64,000 nt of DNA from Marisediminicola senii (GCF_011057645.1 NZ_JAALGE010000006.1:1-64000), one strand, 5' to 3'. Shown: positions 1-10,473, counted from the stretch's first letter. Translations and numbers: made by a program. The notes: generated by a model from the letters alone, not told the origin.

Positions 1-143
1 TTCTTTTTTTTTTCTTGGCCACGCCGCCCGCTAGATCTCCCATCTCCCCCCTTGCGGGGGCGGTGGATGTGTTTAAAGGACCGGGACTACCCCGTGTGGG
101 GGGGGGGTCGGGGGCCCGGCCCCCCCCCCCCCCCCCCCGGCGG
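1..143. other. Low-complexity contig end
   Basis: This stretch begins with a T-rich run, then has G runs near 101-110 and a run of about 18 C near 121-138. Runs this long are absent elsewhere in the window. They look like a poorly resolved contig end rather than biology. No gene, promoter or RNA can be supported here. The upstream context of the first gene is therefore unknown. Confidence 0.7.
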
Positions 144-156
144 CTAGAGTTCGCTG

Positions 157-630
157 ATGGCTACCCCTGATTTCGTGCTCTCGCTCCGCACCAAGATCGG
201 CACAGCGCCGCTCTGGCTCAGTGCCGTCACCGCGGTCGTCGTGCGCGGCGACGAGGTGCTGATGGTCAGGCGCGCAGACACCGGGGCGTGGACTCCGGTC
301 ACCGGCATCATCGATCCGGGGGAGGAACCGGCCGTCGCCGCGGTGCGCGAAGTGCTGGAGGAGGCCGACATCGTCTCGGCCCCCGAGCGCCTCGCCCGCG
401 TGGGCGTGACCGAGGAGGTCGTGTACCCGAACGGCGACCGCAGCCAGTACCTCGACCTGGTGTTCCGCATGCGCTGGGTGGCGGGAACTCCCGCGCCAGC
501 CGACGGGGAGAACACCGCCGCGCGCTGGTTCGCGCTCGACGACCTGCCCGCCATGTCGCAGGACATGCGGCGACGCATCCAGGCCGCCCTCGACGACGAA
601 CCCGGCGCGCAGTTCCGCTACCCGGAGTAG
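157..630 (+). CDS. NUDIX hydrolase
   Basis: This 157-residue protein is a single-domain NUDIX pyrophosphohydrolase, expected to cleave a nucleoside diphosphate linked to another moiety, with Mg2+. The Nudix box runs from Gly50 to about residue 72: G-x5-E56-x7-R64-E65-V-x-E68-E69. The usual Gly near the end of the box is Asp71, which many family members tolerate. The core strand before the box (VVVRGDEVLMVRR) and the W-F motif after it (ARWFALDDL) are typical. The length is normal for the family. The substrate cannot be predicted. It stands alone next to the low-quality contig end, converging with the minus-strand gene downstream. There is no strong ribosome site before the ATG, but the sequence there is unreliable. 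Confidence 0.9.
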   Translation: MATPDFVLSLRTKIGTAPLWLSAVTAVVVRGDEVLMVRRADTGAWTPVTGIIDPGEEPAVAAVREVLEEADIVSAPERLARVGVTEEVVYPNGDRSQYLDLVFRMRWVAGTPAPADGENTAARWFALDDLPAMSQDMRRRIQAALDDEPGAQFRYPE

Positions 631-646
631 TGGGGCCCCGGCCGCG

Positions 647-1087
647 CTACGCCGTCGCCGCGACCGGCTCCAGGATCACCAGCGGAATCTGCCGTGTGGT
701 GCGCTTCTGGTATCCGGCGTAGTTCGGGTACTTGCCGGTGATGAGCGGCCACATGCGCGACCGCTCGTCGTCGGTGGCCTGGCGGGCGGTCATCGGCTCG
801 GCCGGGCCGCCCTTCACGGACACCTGCACGACGGGCTCGTCGAGCATGTTGAGGTACCAGGCCGGGTGACGGTCGTCGCCGCCGCGCGATGCCACGATCA
901 CGTACCGCCCACCCTTGTGCAACGGGGCGGTCAGCATCGTGGGTCGCGCCTCGCCGCTGCGCCTGCCGATCGTGGTGACCTCGAGCACCGGCATCCCCAT
1001 CGCGTTCCAGCCGAGCCTGCCCCTGGTCGCCGAGATGAGCAGGCGGTGAACGTCGTTCATGAACTTGAGGGCTTGGTTGGAGGGCAT
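647..1087 (-). CDS. Deazaflavin (F420)-dependent nitroreductase family protein
   Basis: The 146-residue product belongs to the split beta-barrel DUF385/Ddn family, which binds coenzyme F420 and reduces quinones, nitro compounds or other acceptors. The family core is visible: a strand-turn with TTIGRRSGEAR around residues 38-48, then the APLHKGGRYVIVASRGG segment, and HPAWYLNML, which forms part of the cofactor pocket. The C-terminal YQKRTTRQIPLVILEP segment is the usual end of the family. The gene ends 16 bp from the convergent NUDIX gene and diverges from the MFS gene at 1219. Physiological substrate unknown; F420 use is inferred from family. Confidence 0.88.
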   Translation of the reverse strand: MPSNQALKFMNDVHRLLISATRGRLGWNAMGMPVLEVTTIGRRSGEARPTMLTAPLHKGGRYVIVASRGGDDRHPAWYLNMLDEPVVQVSVKGGPAEPMTARQATDDERSRMWPLITGKYPNYAGYQKRTTRQIPLVILEPVAATA

Positions 1088-1218
1088 GGAGCAATGCTAG
1101 GCGCGCCCCGCCGCACGGTTCGGCGCGCATAGACTCGACGTTCGGGTCGGAACGGCTCGCGCTACGCCGATCCGCGAACTACGTCTCGGTCACGACTCTG
1201 CCGGGGGACGCCATCGAG

Positions 1219-2454
1219 ATGACCGCACCCGGCCGTGCCCGCAGTGCATCGCCGTGGCTCCTCATCCTGTGCATCGCGCTCATCGGCACGGTGCTGCGCG
1301 GCCCCATCGTCGCCGTCGCCCCGGTCATCGAGGCGATCCGCGCCGACTTCGCGCTGACCGCGGGGCAGGCCGGCCTGCTCACCAGCATTCCGGTGCTGTG
1401 CTTCGCGCTGGTCACGCCGATCGCGGTCGCCGTGATGAAGAGGATGGGGGCGGATGCCGCCATCACCCTGTGCCTCGCCGGCGTCGTGCTCGGCACGCTC
1501 GTGCGCTCCGCCGACGGCATCGCGGCCGCCATCGTCGGCACCGTCATCATCGGCGCGTTCATCACGATCGGCAACGTCGTGGTTCCGGTGGTCATCCGCC
1601 GTGACTTCTCGGCGGCCAGGGTCGGCATCGCGACCGGCGTCTACACCGCGGCCCTCAACATCGGATCGACGGTCACCTCGATCGGCACCGCGCCGATCGC
1701 CGAGGCGGTCGGCTGGCAGCTCGCGCTCGTGGCGTGGGTGGGATTCGCGGTCGTCGCCCTCGCGGCGTGGTTCTTCGTCGCGGGCTCGCGCGGTGTTCCA
1801 CGGCTCCGTCGGATTCCGCGCGACATCGGTGGCGCTCCGATGGTGGGTGGGATGGATGCCACGGCCGACGCCGACCCGCTACCCAGGGTGTGGCGCAGCC
1901 TCACCGTCGTCATGCTCACGATCGCGTTCTGTGGCCAGGCGTTCTCGTACTACGGCGTCACCGCGTGGCTGCCGACGATCCTGGTCGACCAGAACGGTTT
2001 CTCGGTCGCCGAGGCCGGCGCGAGCTCGTCGCTGTTCCAGGTCGGCGCGGTCGCGGGTGCGCTCGGGGTTCCGCTGCTGCTCTCCCGGCTGCGCCCGACC
2101 GGAACGTTCCTGGTGCTCGGCGCCCTGTGGGCGAGCGTGCCGATCGGGCTCATCGTCGCCCCCGACCTGTGGGCGCTCTGGTGCACGCTCGGCGGTGTCG
2201 CGCAGGGCGGCGGCATCACCGTCATCTTCGTGCTCATCGTGCGCATCGCCGGAAGCGACTCGCACGCCTCCCGCCTGTCGGCCACCGTGCAGGGCGTCGG
2301 GTACGCGGTCGCGGCGACCTCGCCCACGGTGCTCGGCTTCGTGCACGACATCAGTGGCAGCTGGACGGCGCCGCTGCTCGTCGTGCTCGTCGCGGTGCTC
2401 GCGTTCGTCGGCCTCGGGTTCGGGGCGGCATTCCGGCGGTCGCGCGCGGCGTGA
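1219..2454 (+). CDS. MFS transporter, CynX/NimT-like
   Basis: This 411-residue integral membrane protein has about twelve hydrophobic segments in two halves, joined by a cytoplasmic linker near residues 190-225 (RGVPRLRRIPRDIGG...). It resembles the CynX/NimT branch of the major facilitator superfamily, whose members move cyanate, nitroimidazoles or related small compounds. In these the first helix is followed by RGPIVAVAPVIEAIRADF, as seen here at residues 23-44. The second half begins with MLTIAFCGQAFSYYGVTAWLP, typical of the group. The cargo is not predictable. The gene is monocistronic and shares a 131-bp upstream region with the divergent deazaflavin reductase. Confidence 0.85.
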   Translation: MTAPGRARSASPWLLILCIALIGTVLRGPIVAVAPVIEAIRADFALTAGQAGLLTSIPVLCFALVTPIAVAVMKRMGADAAITLCLAGVVLGTLVRSADGIAAAIVGTVIIGAFITIGNVVVPVVIRRDFSAARVGIATGVYTAALNIGSTVTSIGTAPIAEAVGWQLALVAWVGFAVVALAAWFFVAGSRGVPRLRRIPRDIGGAPMVGGMDATADADPLPRVWRSLTVVMLTIAFCGQAFSYYGVTAWLPTILVDQNGFSVAEAGASSSLFQVGAVAGALGVPLLLSRLRPTGTFLVLGALWASVPIGLIVAPDLWALWCTLGGVAQGGGITVIFVLIVRIAGSDSHASRLSATVQGVGYAVAATSPTVLGFVHDISGSWTAPLLVVLVAVLAFVGLGFGAAFRRSRAA

Positions 2455-2574
2455 GGCTGCGGTGGACTGCCGCGCCTTCGTGGTCGCGGGCGGTGCGGGT
2501 TCGCTGGCTGACTGAACTCGCAGTCGGCGGCGTGTCGATTGCCGTGGCATCCACCCTGCCGCAGAGTGGTCTGC

Positions 2575-3018
2575 ATGTCGTGCATCCGTTTCTCCACGCC
2601 CGCCCAACGCACCCAGATCGCCGCCATGTCGCCGGCCATGCTCACCCAGGAGCAGGCCGACACGCTGCACCCCGCACCCGACTTCGGGCCGTCGAAGCAG
2701 GCGAGGCTGCGCGCGCTCGCGGGTGACCGGAGCGCGAAGATCCGCGAGGCGGCCGCGCTCAACCTGCACCTGCCGGCCGACCTGCAGCTGACGCTGGCGC
2801 GGGACGCCGATGCGGGCGTTCGCGGGTGCGTAGCGCGCAACGCCGAGACCGGGGCCGACATCCTCGGGATGCTGGCTGCCGACGAGTCCGACGTCGTTCG
2901 CGGGTTCGTCGCGCTGAACCCCCGCACCCCGGGTGACGCGATGCGGCTGCTCGCCGACGACGCCTCCGAGGTCATCCGCGGCCTCGTCTCGTGGAAGGCC
3001 GAGTCCGCGACGGTCTGA
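2575..3018 (+). CDS. Leucine-rich-repeat-variant (LRV/HEAT-like) repeat protein
   Basis: The product (147 residues from this start) consists mostly of about four degenerate repeats of roughly 24 residues with the pattern D-x-S-x-x-V/I-R-x-x-V/A-A-x-N-x-x-(T/L)P-x(5)-L-A-D. Examples are DRSAKIREAAALNLHLPAD, DADAGVRGCVARNAETGAD, ESDVVRGFVALNPRTPGD and ASEVIRGLVSW. Such variant leucine-rich or HEAT-like repeats form alpha solenoids that bind other proteins; no catalytic residue is apparent. Three starts are possible: an ATG 36 bp upstream (2539), this one, and one at 2626. I prefer this one because the FSTPAQR segment looks like folded protein and a weak GAGTGG lies upstream. Downstream is a repeat-bearing convergent intergenic region. 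Confidence 0.7.
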   Translation: MSCIRFSTPAQRTQIAAMSPAMLTQEQADTLHPAPDFGPSKQARLRALAGDRSAKIREAAALNLHLPADLQLTLARDADAGVRGCVARNAETGADILGMLAADESDVVRGFVALNPRTPGDAMRLLADDASEVIRGLVSWKAESATV

Positions 3019-3061
3019 GCTGCTGACGGGGGCTGCCGCTTCCCGCTGCCGCACCGGTGAC

Positions 3062-3253
3062 TTTCACTATTCAGGAAGATGCGTGGCCGGTGTGGATGAG
3101 GCCGATGGATGCGACGCGCGGAACGTCGCATCCACCCGGTTTCTCACCTCAACCGACCGATTTCAGCCTTCGGTTCCTGAATGCTGAAGCATTCGGCACG
3201 CCAGCTCCTGAATTCTGAAGCTTTACCGCCGCGGCTTCCTGAATAGTGAAAGC
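3062..3253. repeat. Intergenic motif array 1 (31-bp-phased motif)
   Basis: Between two convergent genes lie several copies of one motif, consensus CTCCTGAATNNTGAAAGC. One copy reads in reverse complement at 3062-3077 (TTTCACTATTCAGGAA), with a degenerate relative at 3161-3173. Three copies read forward at 3174-3190, 3205-3221 and 3236-3253. The three forward copies are spaced by exactly 31 bp (core T at 3175, 3206, 3237), about three helical turns. The last copy runs into the stop codon of the permease gene. The spacers share no sequence. The same motif forms a second array at 53483-53764. No known repeat family is recognised. Confidence 0.8.
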
Positions 3254-5115
3254 TATGTTCGGCCCGCGGGGGTCGGCTCTTCCGAGCCGCGGGCCCCGGG
3301 ACCGGCATCGACCGAGGTCGAGGCGAGCGGCGACACGAGCGGCGCGCTGACGCCGGTGCTGGCGCCCGACGCGGCCGCGGTCGGCGGCGTGACCCCGCCC
3401 CTGCGGCGCTTGCGCGGGCTGGCCGAGCGGCCGTACACGAGGTACATCGCGAGGCCCATGATGATCATGAGCAGCACGGTGTAGACGAAGGTGATCGACA
3501 TCGAGTCGAGGTTGTTCTCGCCCTCTGTGCTGGCCTTGATTGCGATACCGAGCGGTTCGTACAGCGGCTGGTAGAGGAACACCGCGGCGTCGTAGTCGTC
3601 GAGCAGGCTGTTGAAGTTCAGCGCGGTGATGGCCGCCGCCGTCGGGAGGACGAGCGGAAACAGCACCTTACGGAAGGTGAACAGCGACTTCGCGCCGAGG
3701 ATGCGCGCGGCATCCTCCAGCGAATCGGGAATCGACGCGAAGCCCGCCTTGAGCAGTCGCAGCGTGAACGGGATCTTCACGATGATGTACGCGACGAGCA
3801 GCAGCAGGGTGGTGCCGGTGAGCACCTGCCCGCCGATCAGCGGGTTCGGCTGGTCGAAGGTCATCACGAGCGCCAGGGCGATCAGGATGGTGGGCAGGAT
3901 CCACGGAATGTGCAGCAGGTATTCCAGCAGCGACGTCAGCGGGTTCGGGTACTTCTGAAAGATCCGGGCCACGAACAGCAGCCCGCCCACCACGATCACC
4001 GACGCCAGTGCGCTGTAGACCAGGCTCACGATGAATGGGCGCATCACCGACGCGGATCCGAACACGGTCGCGTAGTTCGAGAGCGTGAAATCCGCCCAGG
4101 TGATCGTTCCGGTGAGGATTGCGGTGGAGTCCAGGAACGAGAACAGCACGATCAGCAGCACCGGCAGCACATAGACCACGAACAGCACCCAGGCGGCGAT
4201 GGTGACGATGACCTTAGCGATCGGGTTGCGGATCTTCTGCTTGGTCAGGGGGGTCGCGACCTTGGCCACGGAGAAGTACACGCCCGACTTCTCGACCCGG
4301 TTCATGATCGCGAGGAGGATGATCGTCGCGAGGCCCAGGATGATCGCGAGCAGCGCCGCGATGTCCCGCGAACTGGTGGTCCGGGAGAACGTGAGGATCA
4401 TTGGCGCGATGGTCTGGAAGTCGGTGCCTCCGAGCACCAGCGGCGCCGTCAGGGCGCCGAGGCCGATCAGGAAGGTCAGCACCGTGACCGCGAAGATCAT
4501 GGGCCGGAGCGCCGGGAGCACGATGCGCCACAGGATCGTCCAGGTCGATGCGCCCATGTTCTTGGCCGCCTCGATGGTCTGGTAATCGATCTTGGCGATC
4601 GCCGAACCGAGGAACAGCATGTGGTTCGTGGTGGTGGCGAGCGTCATCACGACGACGACCGCGAAGTAGCCCGAGAACCAGTTGGGGTCGACCTCGGGAA
4701 ACACGTTGCGCACCGCGTTGGTGACGAAGCCGTAGCGTCCGTAGATGAAGTTGTAGCCCGCGGCGAGCACGATGCCGCCGTAGATGAGCGTCGTGGCATA
4801 CCCGAGCCAGAGCACCCGGGAGCCGCGCAGGTCGAAGTACTTCGTCACGAGCACGATGAAGATGCCCACGACGTTGACGGTGACCGCGAGGGTGCCGGCG
4901 AGCAAGAAGCTGTGCCACAGGCTGTTCATCGCCCGATCGGAGCTGAACAGACGCTGCACGGCGCTGCCCGAGAACTGGCCGTCGGGAAAGAAGGTGCTGA
5001 CCAGCAGGTTCGCGTTCGGGAACACCAGAAAAGTTACGGTGAACCAGATCAGCACGATGCTGGTGACGATGATCAGCGGGGACCGCAGCATCGGTCGGAG
5101 GGATGCTCTGCGCAT
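3253..5115 (-). CDS. ABC transporter permease, two-domain (Fbp/Thi type)
   Basis: The 620-residue protein is a fused pair of type I ABC permease domains with about twelve membrane segments, the arrangement found in ferric-ion (FbpB), thiamine (ThiP) and phosphonate importers. Domain 1 covers roughly residues 50-270 and domain 2 roughly 300-560. Each holds the EAA loop that contacts the ATPase: EAAKNMGASTWTILWRIVLP in the first and DAARILGAKSLFTFRKVLFP in the second. The last ~50 residues are a disordered Pro/Ser/Thr-rich tail. The gene lies 8 bp downstream of the ATPase gene and is the last of a three-gene operon. It overlaps the end of the intergenic motif array. Confidence 0.92.
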   Translation of the reverse strand: MRRASLRPMLRSPLIIVTSIVLIWFTVTFLVFPNANLLVSTFFPDGQFSGSAVQRLFSSDRAMNSLWHSFLLAGTLAVTVNVVGIFIVLVTKYFDLRGSRVLWLGYATTLIYGGIVLAAGYNFIYGRYGFVTNAVRNVFPEVDPNWFSGYFAVVVVMTLATTTNHMLFLGSAIAKIDYQTIEAAKNMGASTWTILWRIVLPALRPMIFAVTVLTFLIGLGALTAPLVLGGTDFQTIAPMILTFSRTTSSRDIAALLAIILGLATIILLAIMNRVEKSGVYFSVAKVATPLTKQKIRNPIAKVIVTIAAWVLFVVYVLPVLLIVLFSFLDSTAILTGTITWADFTLSNYATVFGSASVMRPFIVSLVYSALASVIVVGGLLFVARIFQKYPNPLTSLLEYLLHIPWILPTILIALALVMTFDQPNPLIGGQVLTGTTLLLLVAYIIVKIPFTLRLLKAGFASIPDSLEDAARILGAKSLFTFRKVLFPLVLPTAAAITALNFNSLLDDYDAAVFLYQPLYEPLGIAIKASTEGENNLDSMSITFVYTVLLMIIMGLAMYLVYGRSASPRKRRRGGVTPPTAAASGASTGVSAPLVSPLASTSVDAGPGARGSEEPTPAGRT

Positions 5116-5123
5116 GGTGGGCC

Positions 5124-6137
5124 TCAGTACTGGAGGATCGACGCGGGGTCGATGTAGAGCTCGGCGGCGGAACCCTCGACCAGCGGGGATCCGCCATTCT
5201 CGGTGACCATGGCGCGCAGCTTGCTGCCGTGGCTGTCGATCACGTAGGTGCTGTATGCCCCGTGGTACGAACGCTTCTCCACGATGCCATCGAGGTGGAT
5301 GTAGCCTTCCGACGCCGCGGGACGCCGCAGCAACACCTTCTCGAGACGCACGTACGCGGGTCCGTCGGGGTCGAGCGTGCTTCCCCCGCCGGACGAGAGA
5401 CGGCGCAGCGTGTCATCCGACAACGTGTTGATCGCCCCGATGAAGGTGCACACGAACGGGGTGGCCGAGCGGTCGTAGATGTCGGCCGGGGTGCCGACCT
5501 GCTCGACGACGCCCTTGTTGAAGACCGCGATGCGGTCGCTCATGGTGAGCGCCTCCTCCTGGTCGTGCGTCACGTAGACCGTCGTGATACCGAGGTCGCT
5601 CTGCAGGTTCTTGAGCTGTTCCCTCAACTGCACGCGAAGTTTCGCGTCGAGGTTCGAGAGCGGCTCGTCGAGCAGCAGGATGCGGGGCTTCAGCACGAGG
5701 GCGCGCGCGATGGCGACCCGCTGCTGCTGCCCGCCCGAGAGCTCGGAGACGTTCTTCTCCAGCTGGTCGGCGGTGAGCTCGACCTGGTCGGCGATCTCGG
5801 CGACGAGGCGCTTCGTCTCGTCTTTCTTGGTCTTCTTGACCGCGAGGCCGAACGCGATGTTCTCGCCGACGCTCATGCTCGGAAAGAGGGCGTAGTTCTG
5901 GAACACCATTCCCACCCGGCGCTTCTCGCTGGGGAGGTTCGTCGCGGGCTTGCCATCGATGTAGATCTCCCCGCGCGACGGTTCGATGAACCCGGCGAGG
6001 GTGCGCAGTGCGGTGGTCTTGCCGCATCCGGACGGACCGAGGAGGGTGAAGAACTCCCCCTCCTCGATCGTCAGGTTGAGGTCGGGAATGGCGACGTGGT
6101 CGCCGAACGTGACCTCGATGTTGTCGTAGCTGATCAT
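5124..6137 (-). CDS. ABC transporter ATP-binding protein (FbpC/PotA-like)
   Basis: This 337-residue ATPase energises the adjacent importer. Walker A (LGPSGCGKTT) lies near residues 33-43, the Q-loop follows at VFQNYALFP, the signature is LSGGQQQRVAIARAL near 134-148, Walker B is ILLLDEPLSNLDAK, and the switch His is in VYVTHDQEEA. The C-terminal ~100 residues form a TOBE-like substrate or regulatory domain, as in the CUT1, FbpC and PotA groups. The gene is spaced 9 bp from the solute-binding protein gene and 8 bp from the permease gene, so the three are co-transcribed. Confidence 0.94.
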   Translation of the reverse strand: MISYDNIEVTFGDHVAIPDLNLTIEEGEFFTLLGPSGCGKTTALRTLAGFIEPSRGEIYIDGKPATNLPSEKRRVGMVFQNYALFPSMSVGENIAFGLAVKKTKKDETKRLVAEIADQVELTADQLEKNVSELSGGQQQRVAIARALVLKPRILLLDEPLSNLDAKLRVQLREQLKNLQSDLGITTVYVTHDQEEALTMSDRIAVFNKGVVEQVGTPADIYDRSATPFVCTFIGAINTLSDDTLRRLSSGGGSTLDPDGPAYVRLEKVLLRRPAASEGYIHLDGIVEKRSYHGAYSTYVIDSHGSKLRAMVTENGGSPLVEGSAAELYIDPASILQY

Positions 6138-6146
6138 GCGTTCGAG

Positions 6147-7223
6147 TTACGGCAGGTACTCGAGCTCGGTCTTCTCGACCCAGCCGGCGATGTTCTCGCG
6201 CACGAACCCGTAGTCGATGTCCTGCTTCGGGAGGGAGTCGATCAGCTCGACGACCTCGGCAGGCGCCTCGGCGCGGGCGGTCTCGTTGACCGGGTATGCG
6301 GAGAACTCCTGCGCGAATGCGCCCTGCACCTCGGCACTGCCGAACCAGTCGATGAATTCCTGCGCGCCGGTCTCGTTGCCGGTGCCGGCAATCATGGCGA
6401 TCTGCTCGGTGACGTAGGGCACTCCCTCGTCGGGCGAGATGACGCCGGTGACGGTTCCGTATTCCTCGTCGCGGCTGGCGATGCCGCTGCTGGGGATCAC
6501 GCCGTAGTCGACCTCGTCGCGCGAGAAGCGGGCGTAGAGGTCGGTTCCCTCGATGGCGGGGGAGCCGTTGGCGTAGTACTCCTCGACGGCTTCCCAGCCG
6601 TCGTCGTCGACGCCGAGGTCGCCGTCTTCGTCGAGGTTCTCCGAGAGGAGGCCGGCGAGCACGAGCTGCGGGGTTGCCTGGCCGAGGGCGGTGTTGACCT
6701 CGTAGCGCCCCTGGTACTGGTCGTCTTCCCAGAGGTCGCTGAGCTCGTCCGGCGCGTCGGACTCCGACACCTTGTTCGTGTCGTACACGGTGACGATAGC
6801 CTGCTCGACGATCGGCCAGAACGCACCGTCATCGGGGTCACCCGATGCGGTGTCGACTTCGGCGGCCCACTCGGGCTCGTACGCGGTGATGGCCTCTTCG
6901 GCCTTGAGGGTCTCGAAGAACATGTTGTTGAGGCCGAACACGACGTCGCCGACCGGGTTGTTCTTCTCGGCGACGATGCGGTTCGCGAGGTCAGCGCCGC
7001 CTAGGCCGACGATCTCGATCGTCATGCCGGCTTCGGCCGCCTGCGCGGTGACCCACTCGCCGCGGCCGTCGGAGTTCGAGTTCGTGTAGACGATCAGGGT
7101 GTCGGACGACCCGCCGCCCGCTTCGCCCTCAGTGCTCTCCTTGGCGCCGCTGCACGACGTCAGGGCGAGAGATCCGATCACGACGGCGGCGATGGACGCC
7201 GACCTCACAGTGTTCCTGTTCAA
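6147..7223 (-). CDS. ABC transporter solute-binding lipoprotein (ThiB/Fbp-like)
   Basis: Starting at a TTG preceded by GGAGGG about 7 bases upstream, the product is 358 residues. A longer reading from 7307 adds residues unlike a signal peptide. The N-terminus is a lipoprotein signal (NRNTVRSAS then hydrophobic) with lipobox LTSC and the modified Cys at position 24. The mature protein starts with a low-complexity linker and then TLIVYTNSNSDGRG, the first strand of family 1 solute-binding proteins such as iron (AfuA), thiamine (ThiB) and 2-aminoethylphosphonate binders. The segment VGDVVFGLNNMFF resembles ThiB. No Tyr pair for ferric iron can be assigned with certainty, so the ligand stays open. 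First gene of the operon. Confidence 0.87.
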   Translation of the reverse strand: MNRNTVRSASIAAVVIGSLALTSCSGAKESTEGEAGGGSSDTLIVYTNSNSDGRGEWVTAQAAEAGMTIEIVGLGGADLANRIVAEKNNPVGDVVFGLNNMFFETLKAEEAITAYEPEWAAEVDTASGDPDDGAFWPIVEQAIVTVYDTNKVSESDAPDELSDLWEDDQYQGRYEVNTALGQATPQLVLAGLLSENLDEDGDLGVDDDGWEAVEEYYANGSPAIEGTDLYARFSRDEVDYGVIPSSGIASRDEEYGTVTGVISPDEGVPYVTEQIAMIAGTGNETGAQEFIDWFGSAEVQGAFAQEFSAYPVNETARAEAPAEVVELIDSLPKQDIDYGFVRENIAGWVEKTELEYLP

Positions 7224-7428
7224 CTTCAGTTCCCTCCATTGGCAACCCGGCACCCCGCGGGGGCGTGTGTTGCCGAGTTTACGTAACTTTTCGAGTGCAA
7301 AGAACACACGGTAGGGCGGGCGGGTGCCGGGCGACGAACCGACGCGGCCGTGTTCACCGAATGTTCGCGGTGTGGCCGTCGGGCTGGCGCGCTGGGCGGG
7401 GGAGAAGGGAGACGGTGCTGGCGCGGGG

Positions 7429-8316
7429 TCAGGCCGTGGTCACCAGGGGAGCGGCGGGATCGGCCGCCCACTCGTTGAGCGAACCGTCATAGAGCACCAC
7501 GTCGTCGTGCCCGATCAGCGCCAGTGCGAGGGCGGTCCCGGCGGCCGTGATGCCGCCTGCGCAATAGGCGACGACGGTCGACGCGGGGGCGAGTGCGGGC
7601 GCCAGCACCCGGCGGATGGCGGGCGGCTCGAGAAACGTGGTCGTCGCCGGGTCGACGAGGCTGCTGATCGGCACGTTGATGCTGCCGGGAATGTGCCCGC
7701 GCCGGCGGCGCCGCACGGTGACCTCGCCGCTGAACTCGCGCCGCGGCAGGCTGCACACGAGCACGGCGGGGCGCTCTCCCCGCACGACCGTCTCGACGAA
7801 GCCCTTATCGGCCCACACGTGCTCGCGGGGCTGCGCGACGAACGTGGCCTCCCGCGGCTGCCGGTACCCCGTCTCGATGGGGCGCTCCTCCGAGTGCCAG
7901 CGAGTGAACCCGCCGTCGAGCACGGCGACGTTGTCGAATCCGTTCGCGCGGAACAACCACCACAGGCGGGCCGCCCACTGGCCGAGCGACGAGTCGTAGA
8001 CGATGACGGTCGAATCGTTGTCGATGCCCAGGGTGGATGCCGCTGCCTCGAACTGACCGGCAGTCGGCCGGGCGAACCCGAACGGTGCTGCGGGGTCGGA
8101 GAATGCCTCCAGCAGGTCGGCGAAGTGCGCGCCGGGTACGTGGCCATCGACGAGGAACGCGTCGTCCCCGGTTATCCAGGCGGGCTCGCCATCGAATCCG
8201 GTGATCTCGAGCACCGTGGCATCCAGCACGACGATATCGTCGGCGCCGAGATGGTCGGCAAGCCACTGGGTCGAGACCAACGGGCGTACGAAACGCGCGG
8301 GGGATGAACCGGACAT
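7429..8316 (-). CDS. Thiosulfate/3-mercaptopyruvate sulfurtransferase
   Basis: A 295-residue two-domain rhodanese. The N-terminal inactive domain (about 10-150) contains DATVLEITG...GHVPGAHFADL and DNDSTVIVYDSSLGQWAARLWW. The C-terminal domain (about 165-290) carries the catalytic cysteine, Cys252, in YCAGGITAAG. The loop CAGGIT lies between the TST form (CRxGxR/T) and the MST form (CGSGVT), so donor preference (thiosulfate or 3-mercaptopyruvate) is unclear. The enzyme transfers sulfane sulfur to cyanide or thiols. The gene is alone on the minus strand, divergent from the stress protein gene, with about 200 bp between it and the importer operon downstream. Confidence 0.9.
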   Translation of the reverse strand: MSGSSPARFVRPLVSTQWLADHLGADDIVVLDATVLEITGFDGEPAWITGDDAFLVDGHVPGAHFADLLEAFSDPAAPFGFARPTAGQFEAAASTLGIDNDSTVIVYDSSLGQWAARLWWLFRANGFDNVAVLDGGFTRWHSEERPIETGYRQPREATFVAQPREHVWADKGFVETVVRGERPAVLVCSLPRREFSGEVTVRRRRRGHIPGSINVPISSLVDPATTTFLEPPAIRRVLAPALAPASTVVAYCAGGITAAGTALALALIGHDDVVLYDGSLNEWAADPAAPLVTTA

Positions 8317-8512
8317 GCTCGCACGCTATGTCATGGCGTGCCCGGAGTCACGGGTCGGGCAACAGTCCGTCACAAACTCGCAGCGGCGGGTGCGGGCGGG
8401 CGGGCAGATCGACCTGTCACGATGCGGTCACGCTATCGACACCCCCCATACGCTCCAATACTGTGATTGCACGGATCACGACCCCCGTTCGGGGGCAGGC
8501 GAGGGGGAGTCC

Positions 8513-8940
8513 ATGTCATCGCTCATTGTCGGAGTGGACCGGAGTTCGTCGAGCAGGCGGGCCGTGGCATTCGCCGCCCGGTTGGCGGCGGAATCGGGAG
8601 CGACCCTCGTGGTCGTGCACGTCATCCCGTGGTCGCCGTACTCCTTCACCACTCCGGCCGAGAACGAGCACCGATCGGCCAGCAAGGCCAGCGAGGTCGC
8701 GGCGGCCCAGCAGCAGATCATCGATCCGGCAGTCGCCGTGACCGATGAGTACTCCGTCACTCCGACGACGAGCGTCATCCACGGATCGCCCGCCGAGAAG
8801 CTCTGTTCCCTCGCTGCGGGGCTCGAGAACGCCCACATCGTCGTCGGTCGAACGGGTGACAGCAAGCTGAAGCAAGTGCTGTTCGGCAGCACACCATCCA
8901 AGCTCATCCAGATCGCAACGACGCCCGTGACGGTTATCCC

Positions 8941-8944
<4 letters not shown>
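8513..8944 (+). CDS. Universal stress protein (UspA family)
   Basis: From the ATG that follows GAGGGGGAG, the product is 143 residues, the normal size of a single Usp domain. It opens with SLIVGVDRSSSSRRAV, the family's first strand and nucleotide-contact Asp. It ends with the ATP-binding motif G-x2-G-x9-G-S at Gly112, Gly115, Gly125 and Ser126, followed by the VTVIP terminal strand. It should therefore bind ATP. Its stop overlaps the start of the symporter gene by 4 bp, so the two are translationally coupled. This suggests the Usp domain is a soluble regulator of the transporter, as in fused Usp-transporter proteins; that is inference. Confidence 0.9.
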
Positions 8945-10446
<1,502 letters not shown>

Positions 10447-10473
10447 GGCTGGCGCACAGCGCCGATGACACAT

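Noticed and set aside
3062-3253. CRISPR array reading of the repeated motif.
   Set aside because: The repeat is only ~17 bp, spacers ~14 bp, orientation changes within the array, and no cas gene is near.
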